Part shown: one piece after another, positions 29,038-37,617 of the stretch
How positions within the stretch are numbered: position 1 is the first letter of the stretch
Layout of the letters: every line of letters starts with the position of its first letter
Assembly (NCBI RefSeq): GCF_000313755.1
Contig: NZ_AMZB01000101.1
Span: 1 to 64,000, forward strand
Direction: 5' to 3'
Length of the DNA: 64,000 nucleotides
Origin: Pseudomonas nitroreducens TX1
GTDB taxonomy: Bacteria; Pseudomonadota; Gammaproteobacteria; Pseudomonadales; Pseudomonadaceae
The notes under the pieces: generated by a model
Seen by the model: the letters and a program-made list of their open reading frames with translations, nothing else
What the model was told of the DNA's origin: nothing
Database searches by the model: none
Made by a program: the position numbers and the translations under genes

Positions 29038-29364
29038 GTGAAGTTCACCCGTATCGCCGCCACCCTGCTGGCCACCGCCGTCCTTGCCGGCTGCACCGGC
29101 ACCCCGATGAAGACCCAGACCTACAGCCCCGACCAGTACACCGTGGTCGGCCACAGCGAAGGCAAGGCCACTGGCATCCTGCTGTTCGGCTTCATCCCGA
29201 TCCAGCAGAACGACCGCTTCGTCCGCGCGCAGAACGCCGCGGTCAAGACCAAGGGCGGTGATGCGCTGATCAACACCCAGGTGCAGGAAAACTGGTTCTG
29301 GGCCTGGGTCCTGACCGGCTACACCACCACCGTTTCCGGTGAAGTGATCAAGCTGAACAAGTAA
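29038..29364 (+). CDS. Small outer-membrane lipoprotein of unknown function
   Basis: A 108-residue lipoprotein: signal peptide MKFTRIAATLLATAVLAGC with lipobox LAGC (Cys at residue 19). The mature part contains GKATGILLFGFIPIQQNDRF and DALINTQVQENWFWAWVLTGYTTTVSGEVI, a pattern seen in small proteins annotated as conserved lipoproteins in pseudomonads. The start is GTG at 29038 with AGGAG 8 bases upstream; the ATG two bases earlier runs into a stop at once. A 9-base hairpin lies directly behind it. Function unknown. Confidence 0.8.
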   Translation: MKFTRIAATLLATAVLAGCTGTPMKTQTYSPDQYTVVGHSEGKATGILLFGFIPIQQNDRFVRAQNAAVKTKGGDALINTQVQENWFWAWVLTGYTTTVSGEVIKLNK

Positions 29365-29379
29365 GGCTCTGCCTGCTTT

Positions 29380-29407
29380 CCGGACCGGTGTGCAATGCCC
29401 GGTCCGG
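29380..29407 (+). terminator. Hairpin after the small lipoprotein
   Basis: CCGGACCGG-N10-CCGGTCCGG forms a perfect 9-base stem 16 bases after the stop codon. It is followed by CTTCTGCC, not a T tract. Confidence 0.55.
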
Positions 29408-29709
29408 CTTCTGCCATTGCCATAAATCAAACTTTTCCCCATCCCCCGCCCCGCTGCCCACCGATTGAGATTCGTCTTATTCGGCTACCTGAACGCGCGC
29501 TGAACAATGTGCCCACTGATACGGCAAAGCCTTACGCGGCGGCCGATCCGGCGTGGCGCGACAGTTCGCGGCCATGCCTCCCCAACGCAACTTCCAGTGA
29601 AAGCAGGACCCGATCCGGAGTACTCCGATCCCCCGCCAGGACAGGCTCACACAGGCGCTGGAAATCCGCCCCGCATCGCCACTCGGCGACGGGTGCAAGG
29701 AGGTTTGCA
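29408..29709. other. Non-coding leader of the autotransporter gene
   Basis: A 302-base gap with an AT-richer patch near 29417-29480 that could hold a promoter; no clear -35/-10 pair was identified. AGGAGG lies 9 bases before the next ATG. The frame is open through the gap but the encoded residues (basic and Pro-rich) look non-coding. Confidence 0.5.
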
Positions 29710-32388
29710 ATGCGCTTTACCAAGACCCTTCTGGCCACGCACATCGCGCTGGCCATCGCCCTGGCGGGGCAAGTGGGCACAGCCAGTGCCACCTGCACCA
29801 CCAGCGGTGACGGCAAGACATACACCTGCGACGAGACCCTGTGGTGGGGGCTCGATAGCGCTGTGGAGAGCGTCCACGTCGATACCGGCAACGCACGCGG
29901 CAGCATGGGCCCCATGGCAGGCTTCGCCATGTACGGCAACGGCTCGAACTGGAACCTGAAGGAAGCGACGCTGATGACCGGCACCGTCTCGGGCCTGCTC
30001 AGCGGTTACAAGGCCGATGCCATCCAGGCCAACATCGGCACGAACAACATTTCCATCGACAAGCTGACCATCGTCACCAAGGGCTCCTCGGCCGACGGCA
30101 TCAACGTCACCGAGAACGCCTACAACTCCACGGTGACCATCGGCGACAACGCCAGCATCACGACTTCCGGCATGGGCGTGCGCGCCAATACCTCGAAGAA
30201 TGGCGGCACCAACCGCATCCTGCTAGGTAAAGGCGCGGTGATCACTACCACCGGCAGCGGCAGCAATGGCAGCGATGGCAACGGCTACGCAGTCTATGCC
30301 GGCAACCGGGACAGCGAAGCACTGTTGTACAAGGGTGATGCCGAAGTGCGCATCGACGATGGCAGCACCATCAGCACGACGGGTTCTTCCGCCCACGCCG
30401 TGTTCGCCAACCGTGGCGGCGAGATCCACCTGGGCAGCACCGACATCACCACCGGCAGAAACAACGCCTACGGCATCTATGCGCAGACCCTGGAGGACTT
30501 CAATGGCATGCGCGGCGGCAAGGTGCATCTGTATGGCGACACCAAGGTCACCGTGATCGACGGTACCCGCGCCATGTCGGCCAATGGCGCGGACTCCAGC
30601 ATCGTCTCGGAGAATGCTGCGATCTACGTGCTGGACAGCAGCGCCGCAGAAGATCTCGCCAACCGCAAGGGCATCGCCCTGTACGCCGAGAACCAGGGCA
30701 AGCTGGACCTGAAGATGGCTGCCGGCTCCTACCTCAACGGCACCACCAGCACCGCCACCGACGGGGTGATCGACCTCGCCATGGACGGGGCCTCCAGCCA
30801 GTGGTTCATGACCGGCAACTCCAACCTGACCAACCTCACGCTCACCGATGGCGCCCAACTGGTCTATGACCGCCACGACGAACACGGCGCCTACACCTAC
30901 AAGACGCTGACCGTTGATGGCGACTTCACCGGCGGCGGTCACCTGGTGATGAATACCTACCTGGGCGACGACACGTCCGAGACCGACAAGCTCGCCATCA
31001 GCGGCAGCACTTCGGGCGATACGCGCGTCACCGTCAACAACACCGACGGCCCCGGTGCCGAAACCCTGGAAGGCATCCAGATGATCACCGTGGGCGGCAC
31101 CTCCGCTGGCGAGTTCAAGTCCGACCGGGTCACCGAAGGCGGCTACGAGTATGTGCTGCGTCGCGGCGGCAGCTTCGTTGGCTCCACCGGCTCGAACAGC
31201 GACTGGTACCTGACCTCGTACAAACCGACCGATCCCGATCCGGAGGACCCACCACCGGTCGATCCGCCACCGGTTGACCCGCCACCGGTCGATCCGCCGC
31301 CGGTTGACCCGCCGCCGGTCGATCCGCCACCGGTCGATCCGACTCCGGAAGAGCCGGGGCCCGTCGATCCGGGCCCGACCGACCCGGTGCCGGAAAAGCC
31401 CACGCCCAGCGACAAGGACCGCGTGCGTCAGCCCGAAGGTGGCAGCTACACCGCCAACATCGCGGCGGCCAACACCATGTTCCTGCATCGCCTGCATGAC
31501 CGGACCGGCAACCTGACCTACGTCGACCCGGATACCGGCAAGGAAGTTACCTCGATGCTGTGGATGCGCAACGTCGACGGCTCGACCCGCTGGGAAGACA
31601 GCACCGGGCAGCTGAAGACCGAGTCCAACCGCTATGTGCTGCAACTGGGCAGCGACGTGTACCGCAAGGAAACCGACAACGGTGACTGGGTATTCGGCGT
31701 GATGGCCGGCTACGCCAACGGCAACTCCACCACCAAGTCGCGCATCACCGGCTACCGCTCGCGCGGCGAAATCGATGGCTACAGCCTGGGCGTGTATGGC
31801 ACCTGGTACGAAAACAAGGAGGACGAAAACGGCGCCTATGTCGACAGCTGGGTTCTCTACAACGAGTTCGACGCCGACGTGAAGGGCGATCAACTGGCCA
31901 AGGAAAGCTACGACCTCAAGGGCATCACCGCCTCCATCGAGGCCGGCAAGACCTTCGAAGTGGCCAAGACCGAGAGCGCCAGCTACTACGTGCAGCCGCA
32001 GGCGCAAGTGGTCTACATGGGCGTGAAGGCTGACAGCCACCGCGAGGCCAACGGCACCAAGGTCACCGGCAAGGGCGACGGCAACGTCATGACCCGCCTG
32101 GGCGCCCGCGCCGCCGTGCGCAGCAACCAGGCCGGCGGCTTCGCCAACACCTACGGCGTGGAACCCTACGTGGAAACCAACTGGATCCACAACTCCAAGG
32201 ACTTCGGCGCGAAGATGGGCAGCAGCAAGTTCGAGATGGACGGCGCCAGCGACATCTTCGAAGTGAAGCTCGGCGCCACCAGCAAGGTGAACAGCCGGGT
32301 CAACGTCTGGGGTGAAGTGGGCCACCAGTTCGGCGACAACGGCTACCGGGACCAGGCAGTGACCGTAGGGTTCAAGGTCAACTTCTGA
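29710..32388 (+). CDS. Autotransporter with C-terminal beta-barrel
   Basis: An 892-residue type Va autotransporter. A signal peptide (about residues 1-26, ending GTASA) leads to a passenger (about 27-500) rich in Gly, Ser, Thr, Asn and Asp with repeating STISTTGSSAHAVFAN-like stretches, as in pertactin-type beta-helices. Then come a Pro/Asp linker with six DPPPV units (residues 513-542) and a beta-barrel domain (about 570-892) that opens SMLWMRNVDGSTRWEDS and ends in Phe (VTVGFKVNF), the outer-membrane assembly signal. The passenger function is unknown; no protease or lipase motif was seen. It is flanked by terminators on both sides and is not part of the neighbouring operons. No copy is known to me at this place in PAO1. 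Confidence 0.9.
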   Translation: MRFTKTLLATHIALAIALAGQVGTASATCTTSGDGKTYTCDETLWWGLDSAVESVHVDTGNARGSMGPMAGFAMYGNGSNWNLKEATLMTGTVSGLLSGYKADAIQANIGTNNISIDKLTIVTKGSSADGINVTENAYNSTVTIGDNASITTSGMGVRANTSKNGGTNRILLGKGAVITTTGSGSNGSDGNGYAVYAGNRDSEALLYKGDAEVRIDDGSTISTTGSSAHAVFANRGGEIHLGSTDITTGRNNAYGIYAQTLEDFNGMRGGKVHLYGDTKVTVIDGTRAMSANGADSSIVSENAAIYVLDSSAAEDLANRKGIALYAENQGKLDLKMAAGSYLNGTTSTATDGVIDLAMDGASSQWFMTGNSNLTNLTLTDGAQLVYDRHDEHGAYTYKTLTVDGDFTGGGHLVMNTYLGDDTSETDKLAISGSTSGDTRVTVNNTDGPGAETLEGIQMITVGGTSAGEFKSDRVTEGGYEYVLRRGGSFVGSTGSNSDWYLTSYKPTDPDPEDPPPVDPPPVDPPPVDPPPVDPPPVDPPPVDPTPEEPGPVDPGPTDPVPEKPTPSDKDRVRQPEGGSYTANIAAANTMFLHRLHDRTGNLTYVDPDTGKEVTSMLWMRNVDGSTRWEDSTGQLKTESNRYVLQLGSDVYRKETDNGDWVFGVMAGYANGNSTTKSRITGYRSRGEIDGYSLGVYGTWYENKEDENGAYVDSWVLYNEFDADVKGDQLAKESYDLKGITASIEAGKTFEVAKTESASYYVQPQAQVVYMGVKADSHREANGTKVTGKGDGNVMTRLGARAAVRSNQAGGFANTYGVEPYVETNWIHNSKDFGAKMGSSKFEMDGASDIFEVKLGATSKVNSRVNVWGEVGHQFGDNGYRDQAVTVGFKVNF
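31246..31335 (+). repeat. Six 15-base tandem repeats encoding DPPPV
   Basis: Six consecutive 15-base units, each GA(C/T)CC(A/G)CC(A/G)CCGGT(C/T), encode Asp-Pro-Pro-Pro-Val in the autotransporter linker. Variation is confined to synonymous third positions. The next unit breaks to DPTPE. Copy number may vary between strains. Confidence 0.9.
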
Positions 32389-32406
32389 TCCTGTCGTGAC
32401 TCCGGG

Positions 32407-32439
32407 CCGCCGCACGCAACGTGCGGCGGTCTTTTTTTT
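32407..32439 (+). terminator. Rho-independent terminator after the autotransporter
   Basis: CCGCCGCAC-N5-GTGCGGCGG is a perfect 9-base GC-rich stem followed by CT and eight T in total. This is the most canonical intrinsic terminator in the window. Confidence 0.92.
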
Positions 32440-32557
32440 GCTCACTCCGTTGCTTCAAGCACGAAAACCCTGACTACTCAGTCAATTTTCTTCTGTCAGC
32501 CCGGTCGTACCCCTCTGCTGCTATGCTCTGCTGCTCGAGGAAAAAGGTGGACCTGCG

Positions 32558-33172
32558 ATGACGGCGATGACTCCCCAGACGAACGACCGCCCGGGCATCT
32601 CGCCCGCGCTGGCCGCGTTGCGCGCCGCCACCCATGCGCTGCATGCCGATCTCGATAGCCGCTCGCCGCTCACCACGACGCTGACCCACGCCGAGTACCT
32701 CGACCACGCCGCCCGAGTGCTGGGCTGGATGCGGCCGCTGGAGCGGGCCCTGTGGCCGCTCTGGCCGGACAACGAAGACGCACGCCTGCGTCGTGGCAAG
32801 AGCCACTGGCTGGAGGCCGACCTGCTGGCCGGATCGAAGGCCGTCCAAGCCCTGCCCGAGTGCCCCGCCGCGCCAGTTCCGAACAGCCTCGCCGAAGCCT
32901 TCGGCATCGCCTACGTCGCCGAAGGCGCCACCCTGGGCGGACGCGTGCTCTATAAGCGCCTCAAGGTCACCCTCGCCCCGCTGCCGCTGCGCTGGCTGCA
33001 AGGTTACGGCGAGCACACCGGCGAACGCTGGGGCACCTTCCAGCGCCTGCTGGCCGAGCGCGTCACCACGCCCGAGGACATCGCCCTCGCCCAGAATGCC
33101 GCAGTGCGCGCCTTCAGCTCGTTCCGCGACTGGGTGCTGCTCGCCGCGCCAAGCCACGCGGAGCACCCATGA
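32558..33172 (+). CDS. bphO: Biliverdin-producing heme oxygenase BphO
   Basis: A 204-residue heme oxygenase that opens heme to biliverdin, the chromophore of the adjacent phytochrome. The proximal histidine region is ALRAATHALHADLDS (near residue 27-30) and the distal helix shows EAFGIAYVAEGATLGGRVLYKRL (glycine-containing distal helix). It starts at the ATG at 32558 or the one at 32567. It overlaps bphP by four bases (ATGA), the usual bphO-bphP operon. In PAO1 the pair is PA4116-PA4117, far from the urease genes, so its place here is different. Confidence 0.93.
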   Translation: MTAMTPQTNDRPGISPALAALRAATHALHADLDSRSPLTTTLTHAEYLDHAARVLGWMRPLERALWPLWPDNEDARLRRGKSHWLEADLLAGSKAVQALPECPAAPVPNSLAEAFGIAYVAEGATLGGRVLYKRLKVTLAPLPLRWLQGYGEHTGERWGTFQRLLAERVTTPEDIALAQNAAVRAFSSFRDWVLLAAPSHAEHP

Positions 33173-35328
33173 GCGAGCCGCCGGTCACCCTCGCCAACTG
33201 CGAGGACGAGCCTATCCACCTGCCGGGCGCTATCCAGCCGCACGGCGCACTGATCGCTCTCGACGACCAGGGCAACGTGCTCGGCAGCAGCGATAACCTG
33301 GGCACCCTGCTCGGCATCTGTGCCACGCTGGGCGAGCCCCTGGCGGAGTCGGACGTCGGCCCCGGCGTGCTGTCGATGCTCGCCGAAGGCATGCGCGAGG
33401 AAGGCCCCTGGGTGAACAGCGTGGAAGCACGGATCAACCGGCGCTTCTTCGACGTGATCGGCCACAGCCATGAAGGCGTGCGCTACCTGGAATTCGAGCG
33501 GCGCGCAGCCGGCACCGCCTCCTTCACCAGCTTCGCCCTCAATGCCCAGCGCCTGGTCAGCCAGCTGCAGTTGCGCAATGACGTCGAAAGCCTGCTGGTC
33601 AGCGTCACCGAGGAAGTGCGGCGGATGACCGGTTACGACCGTGTCATGGCCTACCGTTTCAACGAGGACGACTCCGGCGAGGTGGTCGCCGAATCCCGCC
33701 GCGAGGACCTGGAAAGTTACCTCGGCCAGCGCTACCCCGCGTCGGACATTCCGGCCCAGGCGCGCCGCCTCTACCTGCAGAACCCGGTGCGACTGATCGG
33801 TGACGTGGCCTACCAGCCGGTGGCGGTGCGGCCGACACTCAACCCGCAGAGCCGCCAGCCGTTCGATCTGAGTTACAGCACGCTGCGCAGCGTTTCGCCG
33901 ATCCATTGCGAATACCTCGCCAACATGGGGGTGCGCGCGTCGATGAGCATTTCCATCGTGGTCGGTGGACGCCTGTGGGGGTTGTTCTCCTGCCACCACA
34001 TGAGCCCGAAGCTGGTGCCGTATCCGATCCGCATGTCCTTCCAGGTGTTCTCCCAGGTGTGCAGCGCCCTGGTCGAACGACTGGAGCAGAGTCGCATCAG
34101 CGAACTGCTGCGCCAGGCCTCGGAGCGCCAGCAGGCGCTGCTGCGCCGCACCCGCGACGCCGACGATCTGCTCAGCGCCCTGACCCGTCCCGGCGCGAGC
34201 GTCGCCGACCTGCTGCCCTGCGACGGCGCGGTGGTGATGCTGGGCGGGCGCGCCAGCAGCATCGGCGGCGACTTCGAGGATCTGGCCGTATCGATCATTT
34301 CGCAGCTGCAGCACGAGGAGGAGCTCGACCTGTTCCACAGCGACCGCCGCCTGGAGTTGAGCGACGACCGCAACGACCCGCGCTACTGCGGCGTCATGGC
34401 CATCCGTTTTCACCGCCAGGAAGCGGGCTGGATCGTCTGGTTGCGCATGGAGCAGGTGCACCGCATCCGCTGGGGCGGCAAGCCGGAGAAGATCGTCAGC
34501 ACCGGCCCGTCCGGCCCGCGCCTGACGCCGCGTGGCTCGTTCGAGGCCTGGGAGGAAGTGGTGCGCGGCCGCTCCATGCCGTGGACCGGCATCGACGTCT
34601 CCATCGCCGAGAAGCTGCGCACCGAACTGGTCGAGTTGTGCCTGAACCGCGCCGGCGAGATCGACCGCATGCGCCAGCGCCTGATCGCCGTGCTCGGCCA
34701 CGACCTGCGCAACCCGCTGCAATCGATTTCCATGGCTGCAGCCATGCTTTCCTCCAGCGATGTACGCAACGCCGAGTTGCGCCAGCACATCACCTACTCC
34801 AGCAGCCGGATGGAGCGGCTGATCAGCCAGATCCTGGAGATGAGCCGCTTGCAGAGCGGCGCGGGAATGACGGTGAAACCGGTGGGCGCCGATCTCTCGC
34901 GTCTGGTGCACGACATCGTTCAGGAAACCGACGTGGCCTATCCGGGCCTGGCCATCGAGACGGCCATCGAGACAGGCGTGCAGGCGCATGTCGACCCGGA
35001 CCGCTACCTGCAGGTGGTCGCCAACCTGCTGAGCAATGCGCGGCACCATGGCCGCCCCGGCCGACCGGTGCTGGTGGAACTGTGCCGCCAGGGCGAACTG
35101 GTCCGCCTGAGCGTGCTCAACGAGGCAGAGCCCCTGGATGACGCGCGCCTGGCCAACCTCTTCGTCCCGTTCAAGCAGGAAGCCGGCGGCCACAGCCGCA
35201 ACAAGAGCGGGCTGGGCATAGGCCTCTACGTTTCCCAGGCCATCGTCCAGGCCCATGGCGGTCGGATCGAAGTCGAACAGGCCGACGGCATCATCACCTT
35301 CAGCGTGCTGGTGCCGCTCAACCCCTGA
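33169..35328 (+). CDS. bphP: Bacteriophytochrome histidine kinase BphP
   Basis: A 719-residue red/far-red photoreceptor kinase. The biliverdin-binding cysteine is at residue 11 (TLANCEDEPIHLPGAIQPHG), followed by PAS and GAF domains with the PASDIP motif (about residue 190-195) and YLANMGVRASMSISIVV, and a PHY domain with the tongue segment. The kinase has the H-box GHDLRNPLQ (His511), N-box NLLSNARHHG and G-box NKSGLGIGLYVSQAIV. There is no fused receiver. A partner response regulator is not adjacent. All chromophore and phosphotransfer residues are intact, so a working sensor is likely. Confidence 0.95.
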   Translation: MSEPPVTLANCEDEPIHLPGAIQPHGALIALDDQGNVLGSSDNLGTLLGICATLGEPLAESDVGPGVLSMLAEGMREEGPWVNSVEARINRRFFDVIGHSHEGVRYLEFERRAAGTASFTSFALNAQRLVSQLQLRNDVESLLVSVTEEVRRMTGYDRVMAYRFNEDDSGEVVAESRREDLESYLGQRYPASDIPAQARRLYLQNPVRLIGDVAYQPVAVRPTLNPQSRQPFDLSYSTLRSVSPIHCEYLANMGVRASMSISIVVGGRLWGLFSCHHMSPKLVPYPIRMSFQVFSQVCSALVERLEQSRISELLRQASERQQALLRRTRDADDLLSALTRPGASVADLLPCDGAVVMLGGRASSIGGDFEDLAVSIISQLQHEEELDLFHSDRRLELSDDRNDPRYCGVMAIRFHRQEAGWIVWLRMEQVHRIRWGGKPEKIVSTGPSGPRLTPRGSFEAWEEVVRGRSMPWTGIDVSIAEKLRTELVELCLNRAGEIDRMRQRLIAVLGHDLRNPLQSISMAAAMLSSSDVRNAELRQHITYSSSRMERLISQILEMSRLQSGAGMTVKPVGADLSRLVHDIVQETDVAYPGLAIETAIETGVQAHVDPDRYLQVVANLLSNARHHGRPGRPVLVELCRQGELVRLSVLNEAEPLDDARLANLFVPFKQEAGGHSRNKSGLGIGLYVSQAIVQAHGGRIEVEQADGIITFSVLVPLNP

Positions 35329-35376
35329 CTCCGTCTTTTCGTAGGCGTGGACTTGCTCCTACAGTTCTTCACGAAG

Positions 35377-35398
35377 AACGGCGCCTTTGGGCGCCGTT
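35377..35398. terminator. Bidirectional terminator between bphP and the convergent DksA-like gene
   Basis: AACGGCGCC-TTTG-GGCGCCGTT is a perfect 9-base stem placed between two converging genes, with short T/A runs on both sides. A degenerate REP half (GTAGGCGTGG...CTCCTACAG) lies just before it at 35341-35364. Confidence 0.75.
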
Positions 35399-35416
35399 TC
35401 AATGTCACAGCCAATG

Positions 35417-35683
35417 TCAACGCAGCTGGCTGTCCTTGCTGCCGCGACGGTTGTAACCGGCGTAGTTCGCCTGCTCCTTGTCATGTTCGGTCTGGCACTT
35501 CACGCACAGGCGCACGCCGGGGATGGCCTTGCGCCGTGCCTCGGGGATCGGTGCATCGCACTCCTCGCAATGGGTCAGGCTTTCGCCCTTGGGCAACTGG
35601 TTGCGCGCCCGCGCGATGGCATCCTCGATGGTGCTGTCGATCTGCTCCTGAACCGCTCCGTCGTTCGCCCAACCACTGGCCAT
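35417..35683 (-). CDS. DksA/TraR-family C4 zinc-finger protein
   Basis: An 88-residue protein with a C-terminal four-cysteine zinc finger (CEECDAPIPEARRKAIPGVRLCVKCQ, about residues 39-64) of the DksA/TraR type, related to YbiI-like short members. It lacks the long coiled-coil of DksA, so direct action in the RNA polymerase secondary channel is uncertain. The ATG at 35683 has GGGAGG 6 bases upstream; the open frame before it is shadow. It resembles PAO1 PA4870, which follows the urease genes there; here it is displaced by the autotransporter-bphOP block. Confidence 0.88.
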   Translation of the reverse strand: MASGWANDGAVQEQIDSTIEDAIARARNQLPKGESLTHCEECDAPIPEARRKAIPGVRLCVKCQTEHDKEQANYAGYNRRGSKDSQLR

Positions 35684-35863
35684 GACGACCTCCCATACCT
35701 CGCTCAGTATGCGTACAGATATGACGGTTGAGATCGTGCTTTGCAAGGGCAACGTCAGGCAGGAAAGCGGAACTTCGCGTGCGATATATCGGATTTATCT
35801 GACATTCATTCCGGAGGCGGACCTCGAAAATGTCGGCACTTTCGATAACTCAAGGACCATATC

Positions 35864-36520
35864 ATGCGCCGCCTCTCCGCGCTGCTGAGCTGCCTGCTGC
35901 TTTCAACCACCGCCGCAACCGCGCTGGCGGGCGAGCCGGAAAGGCTCACCACCGATCCGTTGATGCAGGACATCGAACGCTATCTGCTGCTGTACAGCGC
36001 CACCGGCGATGAACGGTTCCTGACGCGCCTCGACAATCTGGGCACGACCTTTGCCGACAAGCTCGCCGCCCAGCGCAACGCCACCGCCCTCAAGGACATC
36101 TGGGCGCTCTATCAGCAGACGCTCGCCAAGGTACGGGATGCGTACAACAAGAAAGGGGGCGACCTGCCCACCGCCGTCCGGCAAACCCGCGAGGTGGCCC
36201 AATTGTTCGACAGCTTCCTGGAAGCCGGTGCAGACACCTCTTCCAAGCTGCACATCGACCTGCGCGAGCTGGCACTACTGGAAGCGCGCAAGGCCAACGG
36301 CAAGCTGTTGGGCGAGTCGGCCGATGAAGAGTCGCAGCGGATCCTGGCATTGCAGCAAGACATCCAGTCCCAGCTCGAGGCCATGCCAGCCGGCAACGAG
36401 CGAGACGCGCTGCTGATGCGCTGGACCTATCTGCGCAAAGCCGAAGGCCCCTCGGGCACCCTGCTCTACCCGTTCAACGCGCAGATCGAATACCTCACGC
36501 GCTATCTCCCCCAGAGCTGA
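35864..36520 (+). CDS. Exported protein of unknown function
   Basis: A 218-residue protein with a Sec signal peptide (MRRLSALLSCLLLSTTAATALAG). The mature part is mainly helical: ERYLLLYSATGDERFLTRLDNLGTTFADKL, then a central region, then a C-terminal RWTYLRKAEGPSGTLLYPFNAQIEYL. No catalytic motif is recognised. The same place is taken in PAO1 by a conserved hypothetical gene (PA4871 by my recollection). It runs convergent to the oxaloacetate decarboxylase gene with 25 bases between the stops. Confidence 0.75.
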   Translation: MRRLSALLSCLLLSTTAATALAGEPERLTTDPLMQDIERYLLLYSATGDERFLTRLDNLGTTFADKLAAQRNATALKDIWALYQQTLAKVRDAYNKKGGDLPTAVRQTREVAQLFDSFLEAGADTSSKLHIDLRELALLEARKANGKLLGESADEESQRILALQQDIQSQLEAMPAGNERDALLMRWTYLRKAEGPSGTLLYPFNAQIEYLTRYLPQS

Positions 36521-36545
36521 TGTTCCGGGGAACTGCGGCGCGACC

Positions 36546-37409
36546 TTACTCTTTCACTTCCATGTATTCGCGGGCCCAGATCTGGTACTCCTCGGGCAGC
36601 GTGTACTTCTTCGCCAGCTCCGAAGCGGTCAGGTCGGAGGCATGCACGCCGCGCTGCTCGCGCAGGCAGTCATAGGTGGCCTTGATCGCGGCAAAGTAAG
36701 CGGCGTGACCGTCGACCACGATGCGCACGCCCAGCTCGGCCAGGCGCGCGTCATCGCGCAGCTCGGGGTTGCCGTAGGACACCAGCATCAGCGGCACGGA
36801 CAGGTGGCGGGAGATGGCCTCCAGGTGGTCGAAGTCGCGGATGCCGACCATGCAGATGCCATCGGCGCCAGCGGCCTGGTAGGCCAGGGTGCGGCGGATC
36901 ACGTCGTCCACCTCCAGCACTTCGGCATTGGTGCGGGCAATGATCGCCATTTCCGAATCGATGCGCGCTTCCAGCGCCGCGCGGATCTTGCCGACGCCCT
37001 CCTCGACCGGGATCAGGTCAGTGGACTTACGGCCGAACTGCGCGGGCAGCAGGGTATCCTCGATGGTCAGCGCGGCCACGCCGGCGCGTTCCAGCTCGAC
37101 GATGGTGCGCATGGTGTTCAGCGCGTTGCCGTAGCCGTGGTCGGCATCGGCAATCACCGGCAGTCGGGCGACGCGACCGATGCGGGTGGCTTGCTCGGTG
37201 AATTCGCTCAGGGTGATCAGCGCGAAATCAGGCGCCGCCAGAACTTGTAGTGAAGCTACAGAACCGCCCAGGATACCTACTTCGAAACCCAGGTCGCCGG
37301 CGATGCGTGCCGACATGGGGTCGAACACCGAAGCGGTGTGATAGCAGGCTGAAGAATTCAGTAAGGCGCGGAAATCCTTGCGCAATTCGTGGAAGGAGGC
37401 TCTGTGCAT
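36546..37409 (-). CDS. Oxaloacetate decarboxylase of the PEP mutase/isocitrate lyase superfamily
   Basis: A 287-residue TIM-barrel enzyme nearly identical in its motifs to P. aeruginosa PA4872, described as a new class of oxaloacetate decarboxylase. Visible: [22 protein letters not shown], the metal-binding [10 protein letters not shown] block, [30 protein letters not shown], and [11 protein letters not shown]. The isocitrate-lyase KKCGH catalytic loop is absent. The ATG at 37409 ([11 protein letters not shown]) was chosen over one at 37421. Upstream lie two identical-spaced palindromes (37469 and 37493) that suggest a dedicated regulator. Confidence 0.9.
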   Translation of the reverse strand: MHRASFHELRKDFRALLNSSACYHTASVFDPMSARIAGDLGFEVGILGGSVASLQVLAAPDFALITLSEFTEQATRIGRVARLPVIADADHGYGNALNTMRTIVELERAGVAALTIEDTLLPAQFGRKSTDLIPVEEGVGKIRAALEARIDSEMAIIARTNAEVLEVDDVIRRTLAYQAAGADGICMVGIRDFDHLEAISRHLSVPLMLVSYGNPELRDDARLAELGVRIVVDGHAAYFAAIKATYDCLREQRGVHASDLTASELAKKYTLPEEYQIWAREYMEVKE

Positions 37410-37468
37410 GGTGGGATCCAACGGCTGGTACGGGGTGGGAGAACGGAAATCAGATAGTGGAAAACTCT

Positions 37469-37483
37469 TGTAGGAAAACTACA
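37469..37483. promoter_or_regulatory. Palindrome 1 (TGTAG-N5-CTACA) upstream of the oxaloacetate decarboxylase
   Basis: TGTAGGAAAACTACA has perfect 5-base arms around GAAAA. With the second copy 24 bases further on it forms a twin operator-like site 60 bases upstream of the decarboxylase start. Confidence 0.6.
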
Positions 37484-37492
37484 GGAACACAA

Positions 37493-37507
37493 TGTAGCAA
37501 AACTACA
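37493..37507. promoter_or_regulatory. Palindrome 2 (TGTAG-N5-CTACA) upstream of the oxaloacetate decarboxylase
   Basis: TGTAGCAAAACTACA differs from copy 1 by one base in the spacer. The 24-base start-to-start distance is close to two helical turns, fitting cooperative binding. It could also act on the divergent Hsp70-like gene at 37618. Confidence 0.6.
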
Positions 37508-37617
37508 AGCTACTCCCCAAGCCCTCTTTGCCACCATAGTCTTCCGACGGATACCCTGAATTTCGGCAGACACTCGCGTACACTGCGCGGCCGTTTTTTC
37601 TCCGGACACTCCGCATC

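Noticed and set aside
34000-35328. A fused receiver domain at the end of the bacteriophytochrome
   Set aside because: The protein ends soon after the ATPase G-boxes; no DD...D...K receiver pattern follows, so it is an ordinary phytochrome kinase.
29380-35398. A mobile genomic island carrying the autotransporter and bphOP
   Set aside because: No integrase, transposase, tRNA or flanking direct repeats were seen, and composition is like the neighbours. A difference in gene order remains, but a mobile element is not supported.
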